Of a DNA stretch of 64,000 bases, positions 1-8,204 are shown one piece after another. This DNA comes from Mesorhizobium loti CJ3sym (GTDB taxonomy: Bacteria > Pseudomonadota > Alphaproteobacteria > Rhizobiales > Rhizobiaceae). Positions within the stretch are counted from its first letter, which is position 1. Each line of letters begins with the position of its first letter. Under the pieces are notes generated by a model that was given only the letters and a program-made list of their open reading frames with translations, made no database searches and had not been told where the DNA came from. A program made the translations under genes and the position numbers. The stretch lies in contig NZ_AXAL01000013.1 of the NCBI RefSeq assembly GCF_000472785.1, forward strand, positions 162,183-226,182, given 5' to 3'.

Positions 1-270
1 CCACGGCTGGTGTTCATGGATGAGCCGACCGGCGGCCTCGACGTCTCGGTGCAGGCGCGCTTGCTCGATCTGTTGCGCGGGCTCGTCACCGATCTTGGCC
101 TCGCCGCCATCGTCGTCACCCATGACCTCGCGGTGGCGCGGCTGCTGTCGCAGCGCATGATGGTGATGAAGGACGGTCGCGTCGTCGAAAGCGGCCTCAC
201 CGACCGCGTGCTCGACGATCCGCGCGCGCCCTACACGCAATTGCTTGTTTCCTCGATTCTGCAGGTTTGA
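1..270 (+). CDS. phnK: PhnK, C-P lyase ABC-type ATPase (3' part only)
   Basis: The window starts inside this gene; only the last 89 codons are visible. They hold the Walker B/D-loop segment (LVFMDEPTGGLD, near the start) and the H-loop histidine (VVTHDL), so this is the C-terminal end of an ABC ATPase. A Dpp/Opp-type ATPase would look similar. PhnK is chosen because phnL follows directly and phosphonate import genes come after it. PhnK binds the C-P lyase core complex (PhnGHIJ) in phosphonate breakdown. The Walker A and signature motifs lie outside the window and cannot be checked. Confidence 0.82.
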   Translation, partial: PRLVFMDEPTGGLDVSVQARLLDLLRGLVTDLGLAAIVVTHDLAVARLLSQRMMVMKDGRVVESGLTDRVLDDPRAPYTQLLVSSILQV

Positions 271-284
271 TGATGGCGCCAAGT

Positions 285-441
285 CACCCCCCTCTGCCCT
301 GCCGGGCATCTCCCCCTCAAGGGGGGAGATCGGCAGTTTTGACGCCATGCTCAACCTTGCAACGTCGAAACTTGGCGAAAGCAATGAAGCGCGTGATCTC
401 CCCCCTTGAGGGGGAGATGTCCGGCAGGACAGAGGGGGGTG
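285..441. repeat. Rhizobial palindromic element, copy 1 (type A)
   Basis: Two long inverted arms (about 285-332 and 395-441) read cccccctctgccctgccggg and its complement, with a GGGGGAGAT stem and a variable loop of about 60 bp. The same arms occur at 34122-34280 and, inside a gene, at 36370-36529. Here the element fills the gap between phnK and phnL and could fold into a strong RNA hairpin within the operon. Confidence 0.85.
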
Positions 442-478
442 CTGGCCCGCAGACGAACAACGATTGGAGAACCTTCTG

Positions 479-1186
479 ATGCCGACGCCTCTCGTAGTCT
501 CCGACGTCGCAAAGAGCTTCACCATGCATCTGCGCGACGGCATCAAACTGCCTGTCGTCGCCGGTGTCTCATTCTCGATCAAGGCTGGCGAATGCACCGT
601 GCTCGGCGGCCCGTCCGGTGCCGGCAAGAGCTCGATCCTGAAAATGCTCTACGGCAACTATGCCGTCGACGAAGGCCAGATCATCGTCAAGCATGAGGAC
701 GGCCTGATCGATCTTGCCCATGCTAGCCCCCGCACCGTGCTTGCCGTGCGCCGGCAAACGATCGGCTATGTCAGCCAGTTCCTGCGCACCGTGCCGCGTG
801 TCTCGGCGCTCGATGTCGTCGCCGAGCCGCTGGTCGAACGCGGCGAGGAGCGCGAGACAGCCAGAGGCAAGGCACGCGCACTGTTGGCGCAGCTCAACCT
901 GCCGGAAAAGCTCTGGGCGCTGCCGCCGGCGACCTTCTCCGGTGGCGAGCAGCAGCGCGTCAACATCGCGCGCGGCTTCATCACCGAGCACCCGATCCTG
1001 CTGCTCGACGAACCGACCGCCTCGCTCGATGCCAAGAACCGCGACGTGGTGATTGAACTCATCGCCGCCAAGAAGGCGGCCGGTGTCGCCCTGCTCGGCA
1101 TCTTCCACGACCATGATGTACGCGAGGCGGTTGCCGACCGCATCATCGACGTCACCGCCTTTGCTTCGGGAAAACTCGCCGCATGA
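479..1186 (+). CDS. phnL: PhnL, C-P lyase ABC-type ATPase
   Basis: 235-aa protein with Walker A (GPSGAGKSS, about residues 44-52), a Q-loop glutamine near 100, the signature FSGGEQQR (153-160), Walker B LLLDEPTA (about 174-181) and an H-loop in IFHDHD. PhnL works with the C-P lyase core on ribose-linked phosphonates. ATG 479 is preferred over the in-frame TTG at 464 because GGAGA at 466-470 sits 8 nt upstream of it. The last four bases overlap the next gene, so translation is probably coupled. Sequence and position after phnK make the call firm. Confidence 0.93.
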   Translation: MPTPLVVSDVAKSFTMHLRDGIKLPVVAGVSFSIKAGECTVLGGPSGAGKSSILKMLYGNYAVDEGQIIVKHEDGLIDLAHASPRTVLAVRRQTIGYVSQFLRTVPRVSALDVVAEPLVERGEERETARGKARALLAQLNLPEKLWALPPATFSGGEQQRVNIARGFITEHPILLLDEPTASLDAKNRDVVIELIAAKKAAGVALLGIFHDHDVREAVADRIIDVTAFASGKLAA

Positions 1187-1800
1187 CCAGGAAATTGTCG
1201 GAGACGCCGTTGGTCCACCCGACGGCGGAAGTGCACAATTCGACGCTTGGCCGCTGGACCGAGATCGCCGACCGCAGCCGGGTTTCGGAAAGTGAACTCG
1301 GCGACTATTCCTACATGATGCAGGACTGCGCCGTCTGGTGCGCGACGATCGGCAAGTTTGCCAACATCGCCGCCAGCGTGCGCCTCAACGCCACCAACCA
1401 CCCGACCTGGCGGCCGACCCTGCACCATTTCACCTACCGCGCCTCGGACTATTGGGACGATGCCGAGCACGAGAGCGAATTCTTCGCTGAGCGCCGAGCC
1501 AAACGCGTGACCATCGGCCACGATACCTGGCTCGGCCACGGCTCGACCGTCCTGCCCGGCATCACTGTCGGCGATGGCGCGGCGGTCGGCGCCGGCGCGG
1601 TGGTTTCGAAGGATGTTGCCCCCTACACCATCGTTGCGGGCGTGCCGGCAAAGCCGATCCGCGAACGCTTCGACCGCCGAACCGCCGAACGCTACCAGGC
1701 GCTTGCCTGGTGGGACTGGGATCATGCCAGGCTGCGCGCTTCCCTTGAGGACTTCCGTGAGCTTTCAGCGGAGGCTTTTCTGGAAAAATACGAGGGCTAA
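1183..1800 (+). CDS. Hexapeptide-repeat acyltransferase of the phosphonate locus
   Basis: 205-aa left-handed beta-helix protein. Imperfect hexapeptide turns run through residues 8-60 and again about 107-150 (VTIGHDTWLGHGSTVLPG, VGDGAAVGAGAVVSKD), followed by the family hallmark GVPAKPIRERF. Trimeric acetyltransferases of this type are recurrent members of C-P lyase operons and are thought to modify an aminophosphonate or pathway intermediate, a role similar to PhnO in E. coli; the substrate is not known from the sequence. It overlaps phnL by four bases, which supports co-expression. Confidence 0.85.
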   Translation: MTRKLSETPLVHPTAEVHNSTLGRWTEIADRSRVSESELGDYSYMMQDCAVWCATIGKFANIAASVRLNATNHPTWRPTLHHFTYRASDYWDDAEHESEFFAERRAKRVTIGHDTWLGHGSTVLPGITVGDGAAVGAGAVVSKDVAPYTIVAGVPAKPIRERFDRRTAERYQALAWWDWDHARLRASLEDFRELSAEAFLEKYEG

Positions 1801-1886
1801 TCCCTCACATCCTCGTCAGAGGGGAGCCTGTTCACATCCTTGACACATGACTCGGACAGGACGCCATCTCCCCCAAGGAGATCGCC

Positions 1887-2597
1887 ATGCCCGACACCGT
1901 CAGACCCTCGCTCGCCGGATTCTTTGCCGGCTCCAATCCGGCCCCGCCGGCACATCTCGGCACGCGCTACGACATTTCAGGCAATTTCCTGACGGAGCCC
2001 GGCAATACCGTCGTCAGCCACCTGGTCAGCGGTTCGCCGTCCGAGGCTGTCGTGCTCGCGGTGCGCGAGAAGATGCTGGCTATGCCGGATGCCGATCGGC
2101 TCGCCTTCACGCCGGTCTCCAGCCTGCACATGACGCTGTTCCAGGGCATCATCGAATATCGGCGACGCTTGCCCTACTGGCCGCAGGACATGCCGCTCGA
2201 CACCAGCATCGATGCCATGACCCGGCTTTATGTGGAACGGCTGAAAGGCTTCGAAGGCTTCGGTCCGTTCAACATCAAGGTGGTCGAAGTCGTGCCGACC
2301 GGCCTCACCGTCGCCGGCGCAACGGATGACGATGTGCGCATCATGCGTCAATGGCGCGATGCGCTCGCGGTGCCGTTCGGATACCGGCACCCCGATCACG
2401 ACGCTTATGTCTTCCACATCACCTTCGCCTACCAGATCCAGCGTCTGGCGGACGACAGGGCTGCCGTATGGCAGGCGCTGTTTGATGATTGCCTGGCGCT
2501 TTTCGCACGGCAGGCACCGGTGATCGAGATCAAGGCCCCCGCCTTCTGCTCCTTCCACGACATGAAGCATTTCGAGGAATTGCTGGTGCTTGGCTGA
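1887..2597 (+). CDS. DUF1868-type protein, probable 2H-phosphoesterase fold
   Basis: 236 aa with two HxT motifs, HMT at residue 81 and HIT at 177. This is the paired signature of 2H phosphoesterases (RNA ligase/cyclic phosphodiesterase fold). The N-terminal half (HLGTRYDISGNFL, PGNTVVSHL) resembles DUF1868 proteins rather than the DUF1045 protein often found with phn genes. In C-P lyase metabolism a ribose cyclic phosphate must be opened, so a cyclic phosphodiesterase here would make sense, but that is inference. The start is supported by AAGGAG at 1875-1880. It could also be an unrelated neighbour. Confidence 0.7.
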   Translation: MPDTVRPSLAGFFAGSNPAPPAHLGTRYDISGNFLTEPGNTVVSHLVSGSPSEAVVLAVREKMLAMPDADRLAFTPVSSLHMTLFQGIIEYRRRLPYWPQDMPLDTSIDAMTRLYVERLKGFEGFGPFNIKVVEVVPTGLTVAGATDDDVRIMRQWRDALAVPFGYRHPDHDAYVFHITFAYQIQRLADDRAAVWQALFDDCLALFARQAPVIEIKAPAFCSFHDMKHFEELLVLG

Positions 2598-2633
2598 TTG
2601 CCCGCAACGAGTGCCTGACGCTGCGTCTGTGGA

Positions 2634-2673
2634 GCGTTACAAAACTGACATGCTGGCGACACGGCAGGTTCAT
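2634..2673 (+). promoter_or_regulatory. Candidate Pho box upstream of phnC
   Basis: Four weak CTGTCAT-like half sites sit at exact 11-bp spacing: GCGTTAC (2634), CTGACAT (2645), GCGACAC (2656) and GGTTCAT (2667). The 11-bp phasing is what PhoB needs. Only the second half site is close to consensus (6 of 7), so the call is tentative. It lies about 60 bp before phnC. Confidence 0.42.
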
Positions 2674-2729
2674 GTGGCTGCGTTAGGCGAGAGCCTGACG
2701 ATTAATATGGTCCCGACTGGAACCTGCCC

Positions 2730-3587
2730 ATGTCAGCAACTTCCGCCACGCTCGAAATCCGCGGTGTCAGCCGACGATTTGGCAAGAACGCCGCCGTCAG
2801 CGATATCAACATCTCGATCCCGCAGGGTCAGATGGTCGGCATCATTGGCCGCTCGGGCGCCGGCAAATCGACCCTTCTTCGCATGATCAACCGTCTCATC
2901 GATCCCAGCCAGGGGTCGATTTTTTTTGACGGCGCCGATGTCTCCAAACTGCAGGGCTCGCCGCTGCGGCGCTGGCAGCGCGACTGCGCCATGATCTTCC
3001 AGCAGTTCAACCTGGTGCCGCGCCTCGACGTGTTGACCAATGTGCTGCTCGGCAAGCTGAACCACCGTTCGACCGTCTCGAACCTGCTCGGCATGTTCTC
3101 GCGCGCCGAATGCGCCGAGGCTGTGGCCGCGCTTGAGCGGCTCGACATCGCCCGGACCGCCCTTCAGCCGGCCGGCACGCTTTCAGGCGGTCAGCAGCAG
3201 CGTGTCGCCATCGCCCGTGCCATGATGCAGCAGCCCAAGGTGATCCTAGCCGACGAGCCGATCGCCTCGCTCGACCCGCTCAACGCCAAGGTGGTGATGG
3301 ACTCGCTGCAGGACATCAATTTGCGCGAAGGCATCACCGTCGTCACCAATCTCCACACGCTGGATACCGCCCGCACCTATTGCAACCGCATCATCGGCAT
3401 GGCCGCCGGCAAGGTCGTCTTCGACGGTCCGCCCGAAGAGCTCAACCGCGAGGCCGTGCGTCTCGTCTATGGCGCAGACAGCAATGGCGGCGAGATATCG
3501 GAGGCCATTACCTCCACCAGCGTTGCCTTCAAGCAAAAGATTGCAGCATCCGCCGGACCGCTCGAACCCGCATTTCCGGGTTATTGA
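2730..3587 (+). CDS. phnC: PhnC, phosphonate importer ATPase
   Basis: 285-aa ABC ATPase: Walker A GRSGAGKST (about 40-48), Q-loop in FQQFNLVPRLDVL (90-102), signature LSGGQQQR (151-158), Walker B ILADEPIASLDP (172-183) and an H-loop in TNLHTLD (207-213). The NLVPRLDVLTNVL segment after the Q-loop and the LHTLD H-loop are typical of PhnC. Together with PhnD and two PhnE proteins it forms the phosphonate uptake system in the inner membrane. It starts a new transcription unit after a 130-bp gap that carries a possible Pho box. Confidence 0.94.
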   Translation: MSATSATLEIRGVSRRFGKNAAVSDINISIPQGQMVGIIGRSGAGKSTLLRMINRLIDPSQGSIFFDGADVSKLQGSPLRRWQRDCAMIFQQFNLVPRLDVLTNVLLGKLNHRSTVSNLLGMFSRAECAEAVAALERLDIARTALQPAGTLSGGQQQRVAIARAMMQQPKVILADEPIASLDPLNAKVVMDSLQDINLREGITVVTNLHTLDTARTYCNRIIGMAAGKVVFDGPPEELNREAVRLVYGADSNGGEISEAITSTSVAFKQKIAASAGPLEPAFPGY

Positions 3588-3675
3588 GCCGCACCGGATC
3601 GTCCGCCCGCGTCAAGGGCACTGTCAAGATCAGAACGCTGCCGGCGCGGGGCCGGAACCTACAGGAGAGATATCA

Positions 3676-4584
3676 ATGTTCAGGAAGATGGTTTTCGGCG
3701 CCGTTTCGGTGCTCGCCATGGCCACCAGCGCCGCTCACGCAGCCGATATGAAGGAATTCCGCGTCGGCATTCTCGGCGGTGAAAACGAGACCGACCGGCT
3801 GCGCAACTACCAGTGCCTGGCCGACCATTTGAAGGCCGAATTCGGCTTCGAGAAGGTCTCGCTGTTCCCGGCCGCCGACTATGACGGCGTCATCCAGGGC
3901 CTGCTTGGCGGCACGCTCGACTTCGCCGAACTCGGCGCTGCCGGCTACGCAGCCGTCGTTCTCAAGGATCCGAAGGCCGTCACCCCGATCCTCACCACCC
4001 AGCAGACCGACGGCGCCACCGGCTATTATTCGATCGGCCTGGCGCTGAAGTCCTCCGGCATCACCGACATCAAGTCGGCCAAGGGCAAGAAGCTCGGCTA
4101 CGCCGATCCGGATTCAACCTCGGGCTACCTGATCCCGCTGACCCAGATCCCGAAGACCACCGGTGCCTCGAACGAGACCTTCTTCGCGTCGACCCAGTTC
4201 AACGGCGGCCACGAGAACAACGTCCTGGCCGTGCGCGACGGCAAGGTTGACGTGGCGGTGGACGATTCCTCGGGCATCGGCGACTTCAAGAACGGCTACA
4301 CCTCCGGAACCTTCCACAAGGAAGTCGCCAAGGGCGCCGTCGACCCCAACGACTTCGTCGAAGTCTGGCGCTCGGGCCTGATCCCGAACGGCCCGCTGGT
4401 CGTGCGCACCGCGCTCGGCGACGACATGACCGCCAAGCTCGCCGCCTTCTTCACCGACCTGCCCAAGAAGGACAAGGCCTGCTTCGAAGGCGTCGAAGGT
4501 GGCGATTTTACCGGCTACGTCCCGGTGAAGCCGGACTTCTACAACGTCATCGTCGAAGCCCGTAAGGCAGCCATCGGCGGCTAA
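3676..4584 (+). CDS. phnD: PhnD, periplasmic phosphonate-binding protein
   Basis: 302 aa. A Sec signal peptide covers about residues 1-23 (MFRKMVFGAVSVLAMATSAAHA). The mature protein opens with FRVGILGGENETDRLRNYQCL, and the ligand-binding loops include DPDSTSGYLIPL, as in the PhnD/PtxB family. It captures phosphonates in the periplasm and delivers them to PhnE. The start at 3676 is chosen over the longer upstream frame because ACAGGAGAG at 3661-3669 lies at the right distance and the signal peptide begins there. A strong hairpin follows the gene. Confidence 0.94.
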   Translation: MFRKMVFGAVSVLAMATSAAHAADMKEFRVGILGGENETDRLRNYQCLADHLKAEFGFEKVSLFPAADYDGVIQGLLGGTLDFAELGAAGYAAVVLKDPKAVTPILTTQQTDGATGYYSIGLALKSSGITDIKSAKGKKLGYADPDSTSGYLIPLTQIPKTTGASNETFFASTQFNGGHENNVLAVRDGKVDVAVDDSSGIGDFKNGYTSGTFHKEVAKGAVDPNDFVEVWRSGLIPNGPLVVRTALGDDMTAKLAAFFTDLPKKDKACFEGVEGGDFTGYVPVKPDFYNVIVEARKAAIGG

Positions 4585-4599
4585 CGGCGAAATCGAAGA

Positions 4600-4627
4600 G
4601 GGCGGCGTTCAAAACGCCGCCCTTTTT
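4600..4627 (+). terminator. Hairpin with T-tract between phnD and phnE
   Basis: GGGCGGCGTT at 4600-4609 pairs with AACGCCGCCC at 4613-4622 across a 3-nt loop and is followed by TTTTT. This is a textbook intrinsic terminator. Only 13 bp separate it from phnE, so it probably acts as a partial terminator that keeps binding protein in excess of permease. Confidence 0.85.
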
Positions 4628-4639
4628 GCATCCCCGATC

Positions 4640-5611
4640 ATGACCCTTTCCTTGACAGCCCCATCCGCGACGGCCGCCTCTGGCGCCACCCACCAGATGG
4701 CCGATGCCTGGCGACGCCAGACGTCGCTGCGCCGGTTCTATACGGCGCTTGGCGTCGCCCTGCTGCTTGCCGCGATGTTCGCCAGCATGTGGTTCGCCGA
4801 CGGAGCCAATGCCGGCCACTTCTTCGACCGGCTGCCGCACATCCTGGATTTCCTGAGCTGGCTCGTCCCCAAGGACTGGAACGACGTCTGGCGGGCTTTG
4901 TTCGACGTCGCCTCGCCGCACGACACCGGCACGCAGGAATTCAATTTCCCGCTCGGCCGCATCTATGTCTGGGGCGGTTTCTACATCCCCGAATATTTCG
5001 AGCTGATGCTGACCACGGTGAACGTGGCGCTGGTCTCGACTTTCATCGGCTTCATCTTCGCCGTGCCGTTTTCCTTCATCGCCGCGCGCAACCTGACGCC
5101 GCATCCGGTGTTGCGGTTGGTCGTCAAGCGCTTCATGGAGCTGCTACGCGCCTTCCCCGAGATCGTCATCGCCGGCCTGTTCGCCGCCATCGTCTCGATC
5201 GGCCCGGTTGCAGCCATCATCGCCATCGGCCTGCATTCGATCGGCGCACTGGGCAAGCTGTTCTACGAGATCAACGAGAACATCGACATGCGGGCCGAGG
5301 AAGGCTTGCGGGCAGTTGGCGCCAACTGGTTCGAGCGGGTTCGCTTTGCCGGACTGCCTCAGGTGCTGCCCAATTTCATGTCCTACACGCTGCTGCGGAT
5401 CGAGATCAACGTCCGCATCTCGACCATCATGGGCGCGGTCGGCGGTGGCGGCATCGGCGAGGAGTTGAAGCTCTCCATCTCGCGCGGCTTCGGCGCCAAG
5501 ACGCTGGCCATGGTGCTGCTGCTGTTCACCACCATCTTCATCGTCGACCAGTTCTCCGCCTGGCTGCGCCGCAAGCTCGTCGGCGAGCAAGCCTTTGTCA
5601 TGGGGGCCTGA
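4640..5611 (+). CDS. phnE: PhnE, phosphonate importer permease (first copy)
   Basis: 323-aa inner-membrane protein. One hydrophobic segment lies near residues 33-53, then a short periplasmic stretch, then about five membrane segments of the binding-protein-dependent transport domain (from about residue 120). The EAA-like cytoplasmic loop is visible (VGANWFERVRFAGLPQVLP, then GAVGGGGIGEEL). It forms the channel with PhnE2 and docks on PhnC. The gene lies just after the phnD terminator hairpin, and phnE2 begins two bases after its stop. Confidence 0.92.
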   Translation: MTLSLTAPSATAASGATHQMADAWRRQTSLRRFYTALGVALLLAAMFASMWFADGANAGHFFDRLPHILDFLSWLVPKDWNDVWRALFDVASPHDTGTQEFNFPLGRIYVWGGFYIPEYFELMLTTVNVALVSTFIGFIFAVPFSFIAARNLTPHPVLRLVVKRFMELLRAFPEIVIAGLFAAIVSIGPVAAIIAIGLHSIGALGKLFYEINENIDMRAEEGLRAVGANWFERVRFAGLPQVLPNFMSYTLLRIEINVRISTIMGAVGGGGIGEELKLSISRGFGAKTLAMVLLLFTTIFIVDQFSAWLRRKLVGEQAFVMGA

Positions 5612-5612
5612 T

Positions 5613-6980
5613 ATGACGGCGATGACCGCAGACGAAATCAGCGCGATCGAGGAACGCTTTCCGCAAGTGTTCCGGCGCCCCGCCTACAAGCGTTTCGGCC
5701 CGTTGTTCCTGCTTCTCGGCACCGTGCTCTATCTCGTCTACGCCATGTGGTTCTTCACTCTGCCGCAAGTGCTGCGGGACTCGCACTGGGAGCGCCTGCC
5801 GCTCTTCCTGTCGCAGTGGGTCAGCTATGATTTGCAGCCGGAATTCCGTCTCGACCAGCCTGAGATCACGCCCAAATATCCGCGCTTCTCGGCGCTGGGC
5901 GACAACCCCAACCCCGACTGGGTGATCAAAGGTCCAGACGGCACCTACACGGTGGCGATCGACGGCCCGGCGAAATCCGTCACCTTCGACAAGACGCAGG
6001 CGACCATCGTGGCCAATGGCCAGACCGTGCCAGTAGCGCTAACCAGCGGCAAACCGGTGGTCACAGGTCCAGTGCCGGACTGGATCACCGCGCATGACGA
6101 CGAAGTGGTCGCCAAGATGGGCTTTGCCGGCGAGGTCCGCGTCACCGTCGACCGCGTCAAGGTGCGCAAGCGCTTCCTCGGCTGGGCCAATTTCGTCTTC
6201 GACACGCGCTCGCCCTTCTTTGGCAAATCAGCCGGAGACGTGGCCTCGCTGATCATCTCCGGACCCGAACTGAAGCCGGGCACCTCGAACCTGGCGCTTG
6301 CCGGCGACAACATCTGGAACAATGCCCAGTGGCAGCACGGCGACGTCTGGACGAAGCTTTTACAGACCATCGTCATGGCGTTCCTGGGCACGCTGCTCGG
6401 TGGCATCGTCGCCTTCCCACTCGCCTTCTTCGCCGCCCGCAACATCACGCCGAGCGGCATACTCAGCCAGGTGCTCAAGCGCTTCTTCGACTTCATGCGC
6501 TCGGTCGACATGCTGATCTGGGCACTGTTCTTCACCCGCGCCTTTGGCCCTGGTCCTCTGGCGGGCAGCGCGGCGATCTTCTTCACCGAAATCGGCACGC
6601 TCGGCAAAACCTATTCCGAGGCGCTGGAAAACATCGACGACAAGCCGCGGGAGGGTGTCGTCTCGACCGGCGCCAACGGCCTTCTGGTGCAGCGCTACGG
6701 CGTGATCCCGGAGGTGATACCGGTGTTCATCAGCCAGACGCTCTACCAATGGGAATCCAACACCCGCGGCGCCACCATCATCGGCGCCGTCGGCGCCGGC
6801 GGCATCGGCCTGAAACTGTGGGAAGCAATGCGCACCAATTCCAACTGGGCCAACGTCTTCTACATGGTGCTGTTGACCCTGCTGGTGGTCTTCATCTTCG
6901 ACAACATCTCGAATTTCCTGCGCCGCAGGCTCAGCCGCACGATCCACGATTACAACAGGATCCAGGCTGAGCAGGGGTAG
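5613..6980 (+). CDS. phnE: PhnE2, phosphonate importer permease (second copy, long periplasmic domain)
   Basis: 455 aa, longer than a plain PhnE of about 270-300 residues. After a membrane segment near 29-50 there are about 190 mostly polar residues (55-243) predicted to be periplasmic. The transport domain starts near residue 245 (KLLQTIVMAFLGTLLGGIVA) and holds the EAA-like loop (GAVGAGGIGLKLWEAM). It is paired with the upstream PhnE, so the channel is probably a heterodimer. The stop is followed by a palindromic element that could end the operon. ATG 5625 is a possible alternative start. Confidence 0.9.
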   Translation: MTAMTADEISAIEERFPQVFRRPAYKRFGPLFLLLGTVLYLVYAMWFFTLPQVLRDSHWERLPLFLSQWVSYDLQPEFRLDQPEITPKYPRFSALGDNPNPDWVIKGPDGTYTVAIDGPAKSVTFDKTQATIVANGQTVPVALTSGKPVVTGPVPDWITAHDDEVVAKMGFAGEVRVTVDRVKVRKRFLGWANFVFDTRSPFFGKSAGDVASLIISGPELKPGTSNLALAGDNIWNNAQWQHGDVWTKLLQTIVMAFLGTLLGGIVAFPLAFFAARNITPSGILSQVLKRFFDFMRSVDMLIWALFFTRAFGPGPLAGSAAIFFTEIGTLGKTYSEALENIDDKPREGVVSTGANGLLVQRYGVIPEVIPVFISQTLYQWESNTRGATIIGAVGAGGIGLKLWEAMRTNSNWANVFYMVLLTLLVVFIFDNISNFLRRRLSRTIHDYNRIQAEQG

Positions 6981-6995
6981 CTATCTCAGCATCTC

Positions 6996-7140
6996 AGGGC
7001 ATGTTGAGATTCGGGTCAGGCCGAGTCGAAAATGCTGGGTTACGAGAACCGGAGCGGAGCGTACTTTTGGGTACGTGAGCACCGGAAGCGCAGGAACCCT
7101 GCATTTGCAGGCCGGCCTCACCCGAATATCGACATGCCCT
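6996..7140. repeat. Palindromic element (type B) between convergent genes
   Basis: The left arm at 6996-7025 (AGGGCATGTTGAGATTCGGG...) is matched by the inverted right arm at about 7112-7140 with only a few mismatches. An inner stem (GCGTAC/GTACGT) surrounds TTTTGG. It ends inside the stop codon of the minus-strand gene at 7139 and follows phnE2, so it may serve as a two-way terminator. It is unrelated in sequence to the type A and C elements. Confidence 0.8.
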
Positions 7141-7990
7141 AAGCGGCCTTCTTCCACCCATTCCTGATATGCTTGTACCCATCCCGATACACCGCTTCCG
7201 GCGTCTCGGAAAAATCACGCCACACCTTGGTCGCCGCTGCGAGGTCTTTCAGCGAACGCCCGAACGCCTCGATCGTCAGCCAGTCGTCATAGCCACTCTT
7301 GCGGATCGCCGCGAACGTCTCTCTCCACGGAATGTTGCCGCGCCCCGGCACGCCGCGATCGTTCTCGGATATGTGGATGTGCACGACCTTGCCGCGATGC
7401 TTCGTGTAGGCGCCGATCGGGTCGGCTTCCTCGATATTGGCGTGGAAGGTATCGTACATCGCCTTGATGTGCGGCCGGTCGATGGCATCGATATGCTCCG
7501 ACAGGTCGGCCATCGTGTTGAGAAGATAGCATTCGAAGCGGTTGAGTGCCTCGAGCCCGATGGTGACCCCCCGCTTTCCGGCATGGTCGCCAATGGCACG
7601 CTGCGAGGCGACCGAGCGCTTCTTCTCGACGGCTGTCGGGCCGTTGCCGGAAAAAGCACCGAGCGTCGAATGCAGCGGGCCGCTCAGCGTGTTCGCGCCG
7701 AGTGCAGCACTGCAATCGACAGCCCATTTCATGTAGTCGATACCGGCCCTGCGTGTCGCCGCGTCGGCCGAGATCAGGTTCATCGAGGGATCGCCCATCG
7801 CCGAGACCGCAGTGCGCTCCAGCCCGATGCGGTCGAGCAGATCGCCAAGCTTCTTGTAGTCATCGGGGACACCGGCAAAGACCGGTATTTCGACACCATC
7901 GAAGCCCGTGGCCTTGATGTCCCGCAGCAGCGCCTCGTGCTTTTTCGAGACGCTGGTCGTCCACAAGAACATGCACATGCCGATCTTCAT
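7139..7990 (-). CDS. TIM-barrel sugar isomerase, ketose 3-epimerase-like
   Basis: 283-aa xylose-isomerase-like TIM barrel. The metal-ligand motifs of the D-tagatose/D-psicose 3-epimerase group are visible in order: GLEALNRFECYLLNT (Glu), MYDTFHANIEE (Asp and His), HIHISENDRG (His) and WLTIEAFG (Glu). It probably epimerises a free ketose or a related sugar in the cytoplasm; the sugar is unknown. The start at 7990 is chosen because GGGAGGGCG stands just upstream; the longer frame would run into arginine-rich junk and the neighbouring repeat. The Gfo/Idh/MocA gene lies upstream on the same strand. Confidence 0.85.
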   Translation of the reverse strand: MKIGMCMFLWTTSVSKKHEALLRDIKATGFDGVEIPVFAGVPDDYKKLGDLLDRIGLERTAVSAMGDPSMNLISADAATRRAGIDYMKWAVDCSAALGANTLSGPLHSTLGAFSGNGPTAVEKKRSVASQRAIGDHAGKRGVTIGLEALNRFECYLLNTMADLSEHIDAIDRPHIKAMYDTFHANIEEADPIGAYTKHRGKVVHIHISENDRGVPGRGNIPWRETFAAIRKSGYDDWLTIEAFGRSLKDLAAATKVWRDFSETPEAVYRDGYKHIRNGWKKAA

Positions 7991-8044
7991 CGACGCCCTC
8001 CCACATTTGACGGCGCGCTGGCTATTCCGCCTGCTTCGCGCCAT

Positions 8045-8195
8045 GCCCCCTCATCCGGCCGCTTCGCGGCCACCTTCTCCCCGAGGGGAGAAGAGACTTA
8101 GCGTCGGCGCCACCTCCTCCTCTCCCCTCGGGGAGAGGTCGGATTGCCCCGAATTGCCCTTCGCAATTCGGCTGGCAATCCGGGTGAGGGGGAGG
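8045..8195. repeat. REP-like element, copy 1 (type C)
   Basis: About 150 bp built from short hairpins: GGCCGCTTCGCGGCC, CTCCCCGAGGGGAG, CCCCTCGGGGAG and GAATTGC/GCAATTC. It begins CCCCTCATCCGG and ends CCGGGTGAGGGG, so the outer ends also pair. A second copy with few differences is at 30729-30880. It fills the gap between two minus-strand genes. Confidence 0.85.
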
Positions 8196-8204
8196 CGCGC
8201 GCGC

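Noticed and set aside
267..479. Short frames through the palindromic repeat
   Set aside because: The peptides come from the repeat arms and recur wherever the element occurs. Only the copy at 36370 lies within a real gene.
1887..2597. Annotation as the DUF1045 phosphonate protein usual in phn operons
   Set aside because: The N-terminal sequence and motif spacing fit DUF1868 better; only the location speaks for DUF1045.
7991..8204. Possible CRISPR-like repeat cluster
   Set aside because: The units are different hairpins within one element, without regular spacers. No CRISPR array or cas gene was seen in the window.
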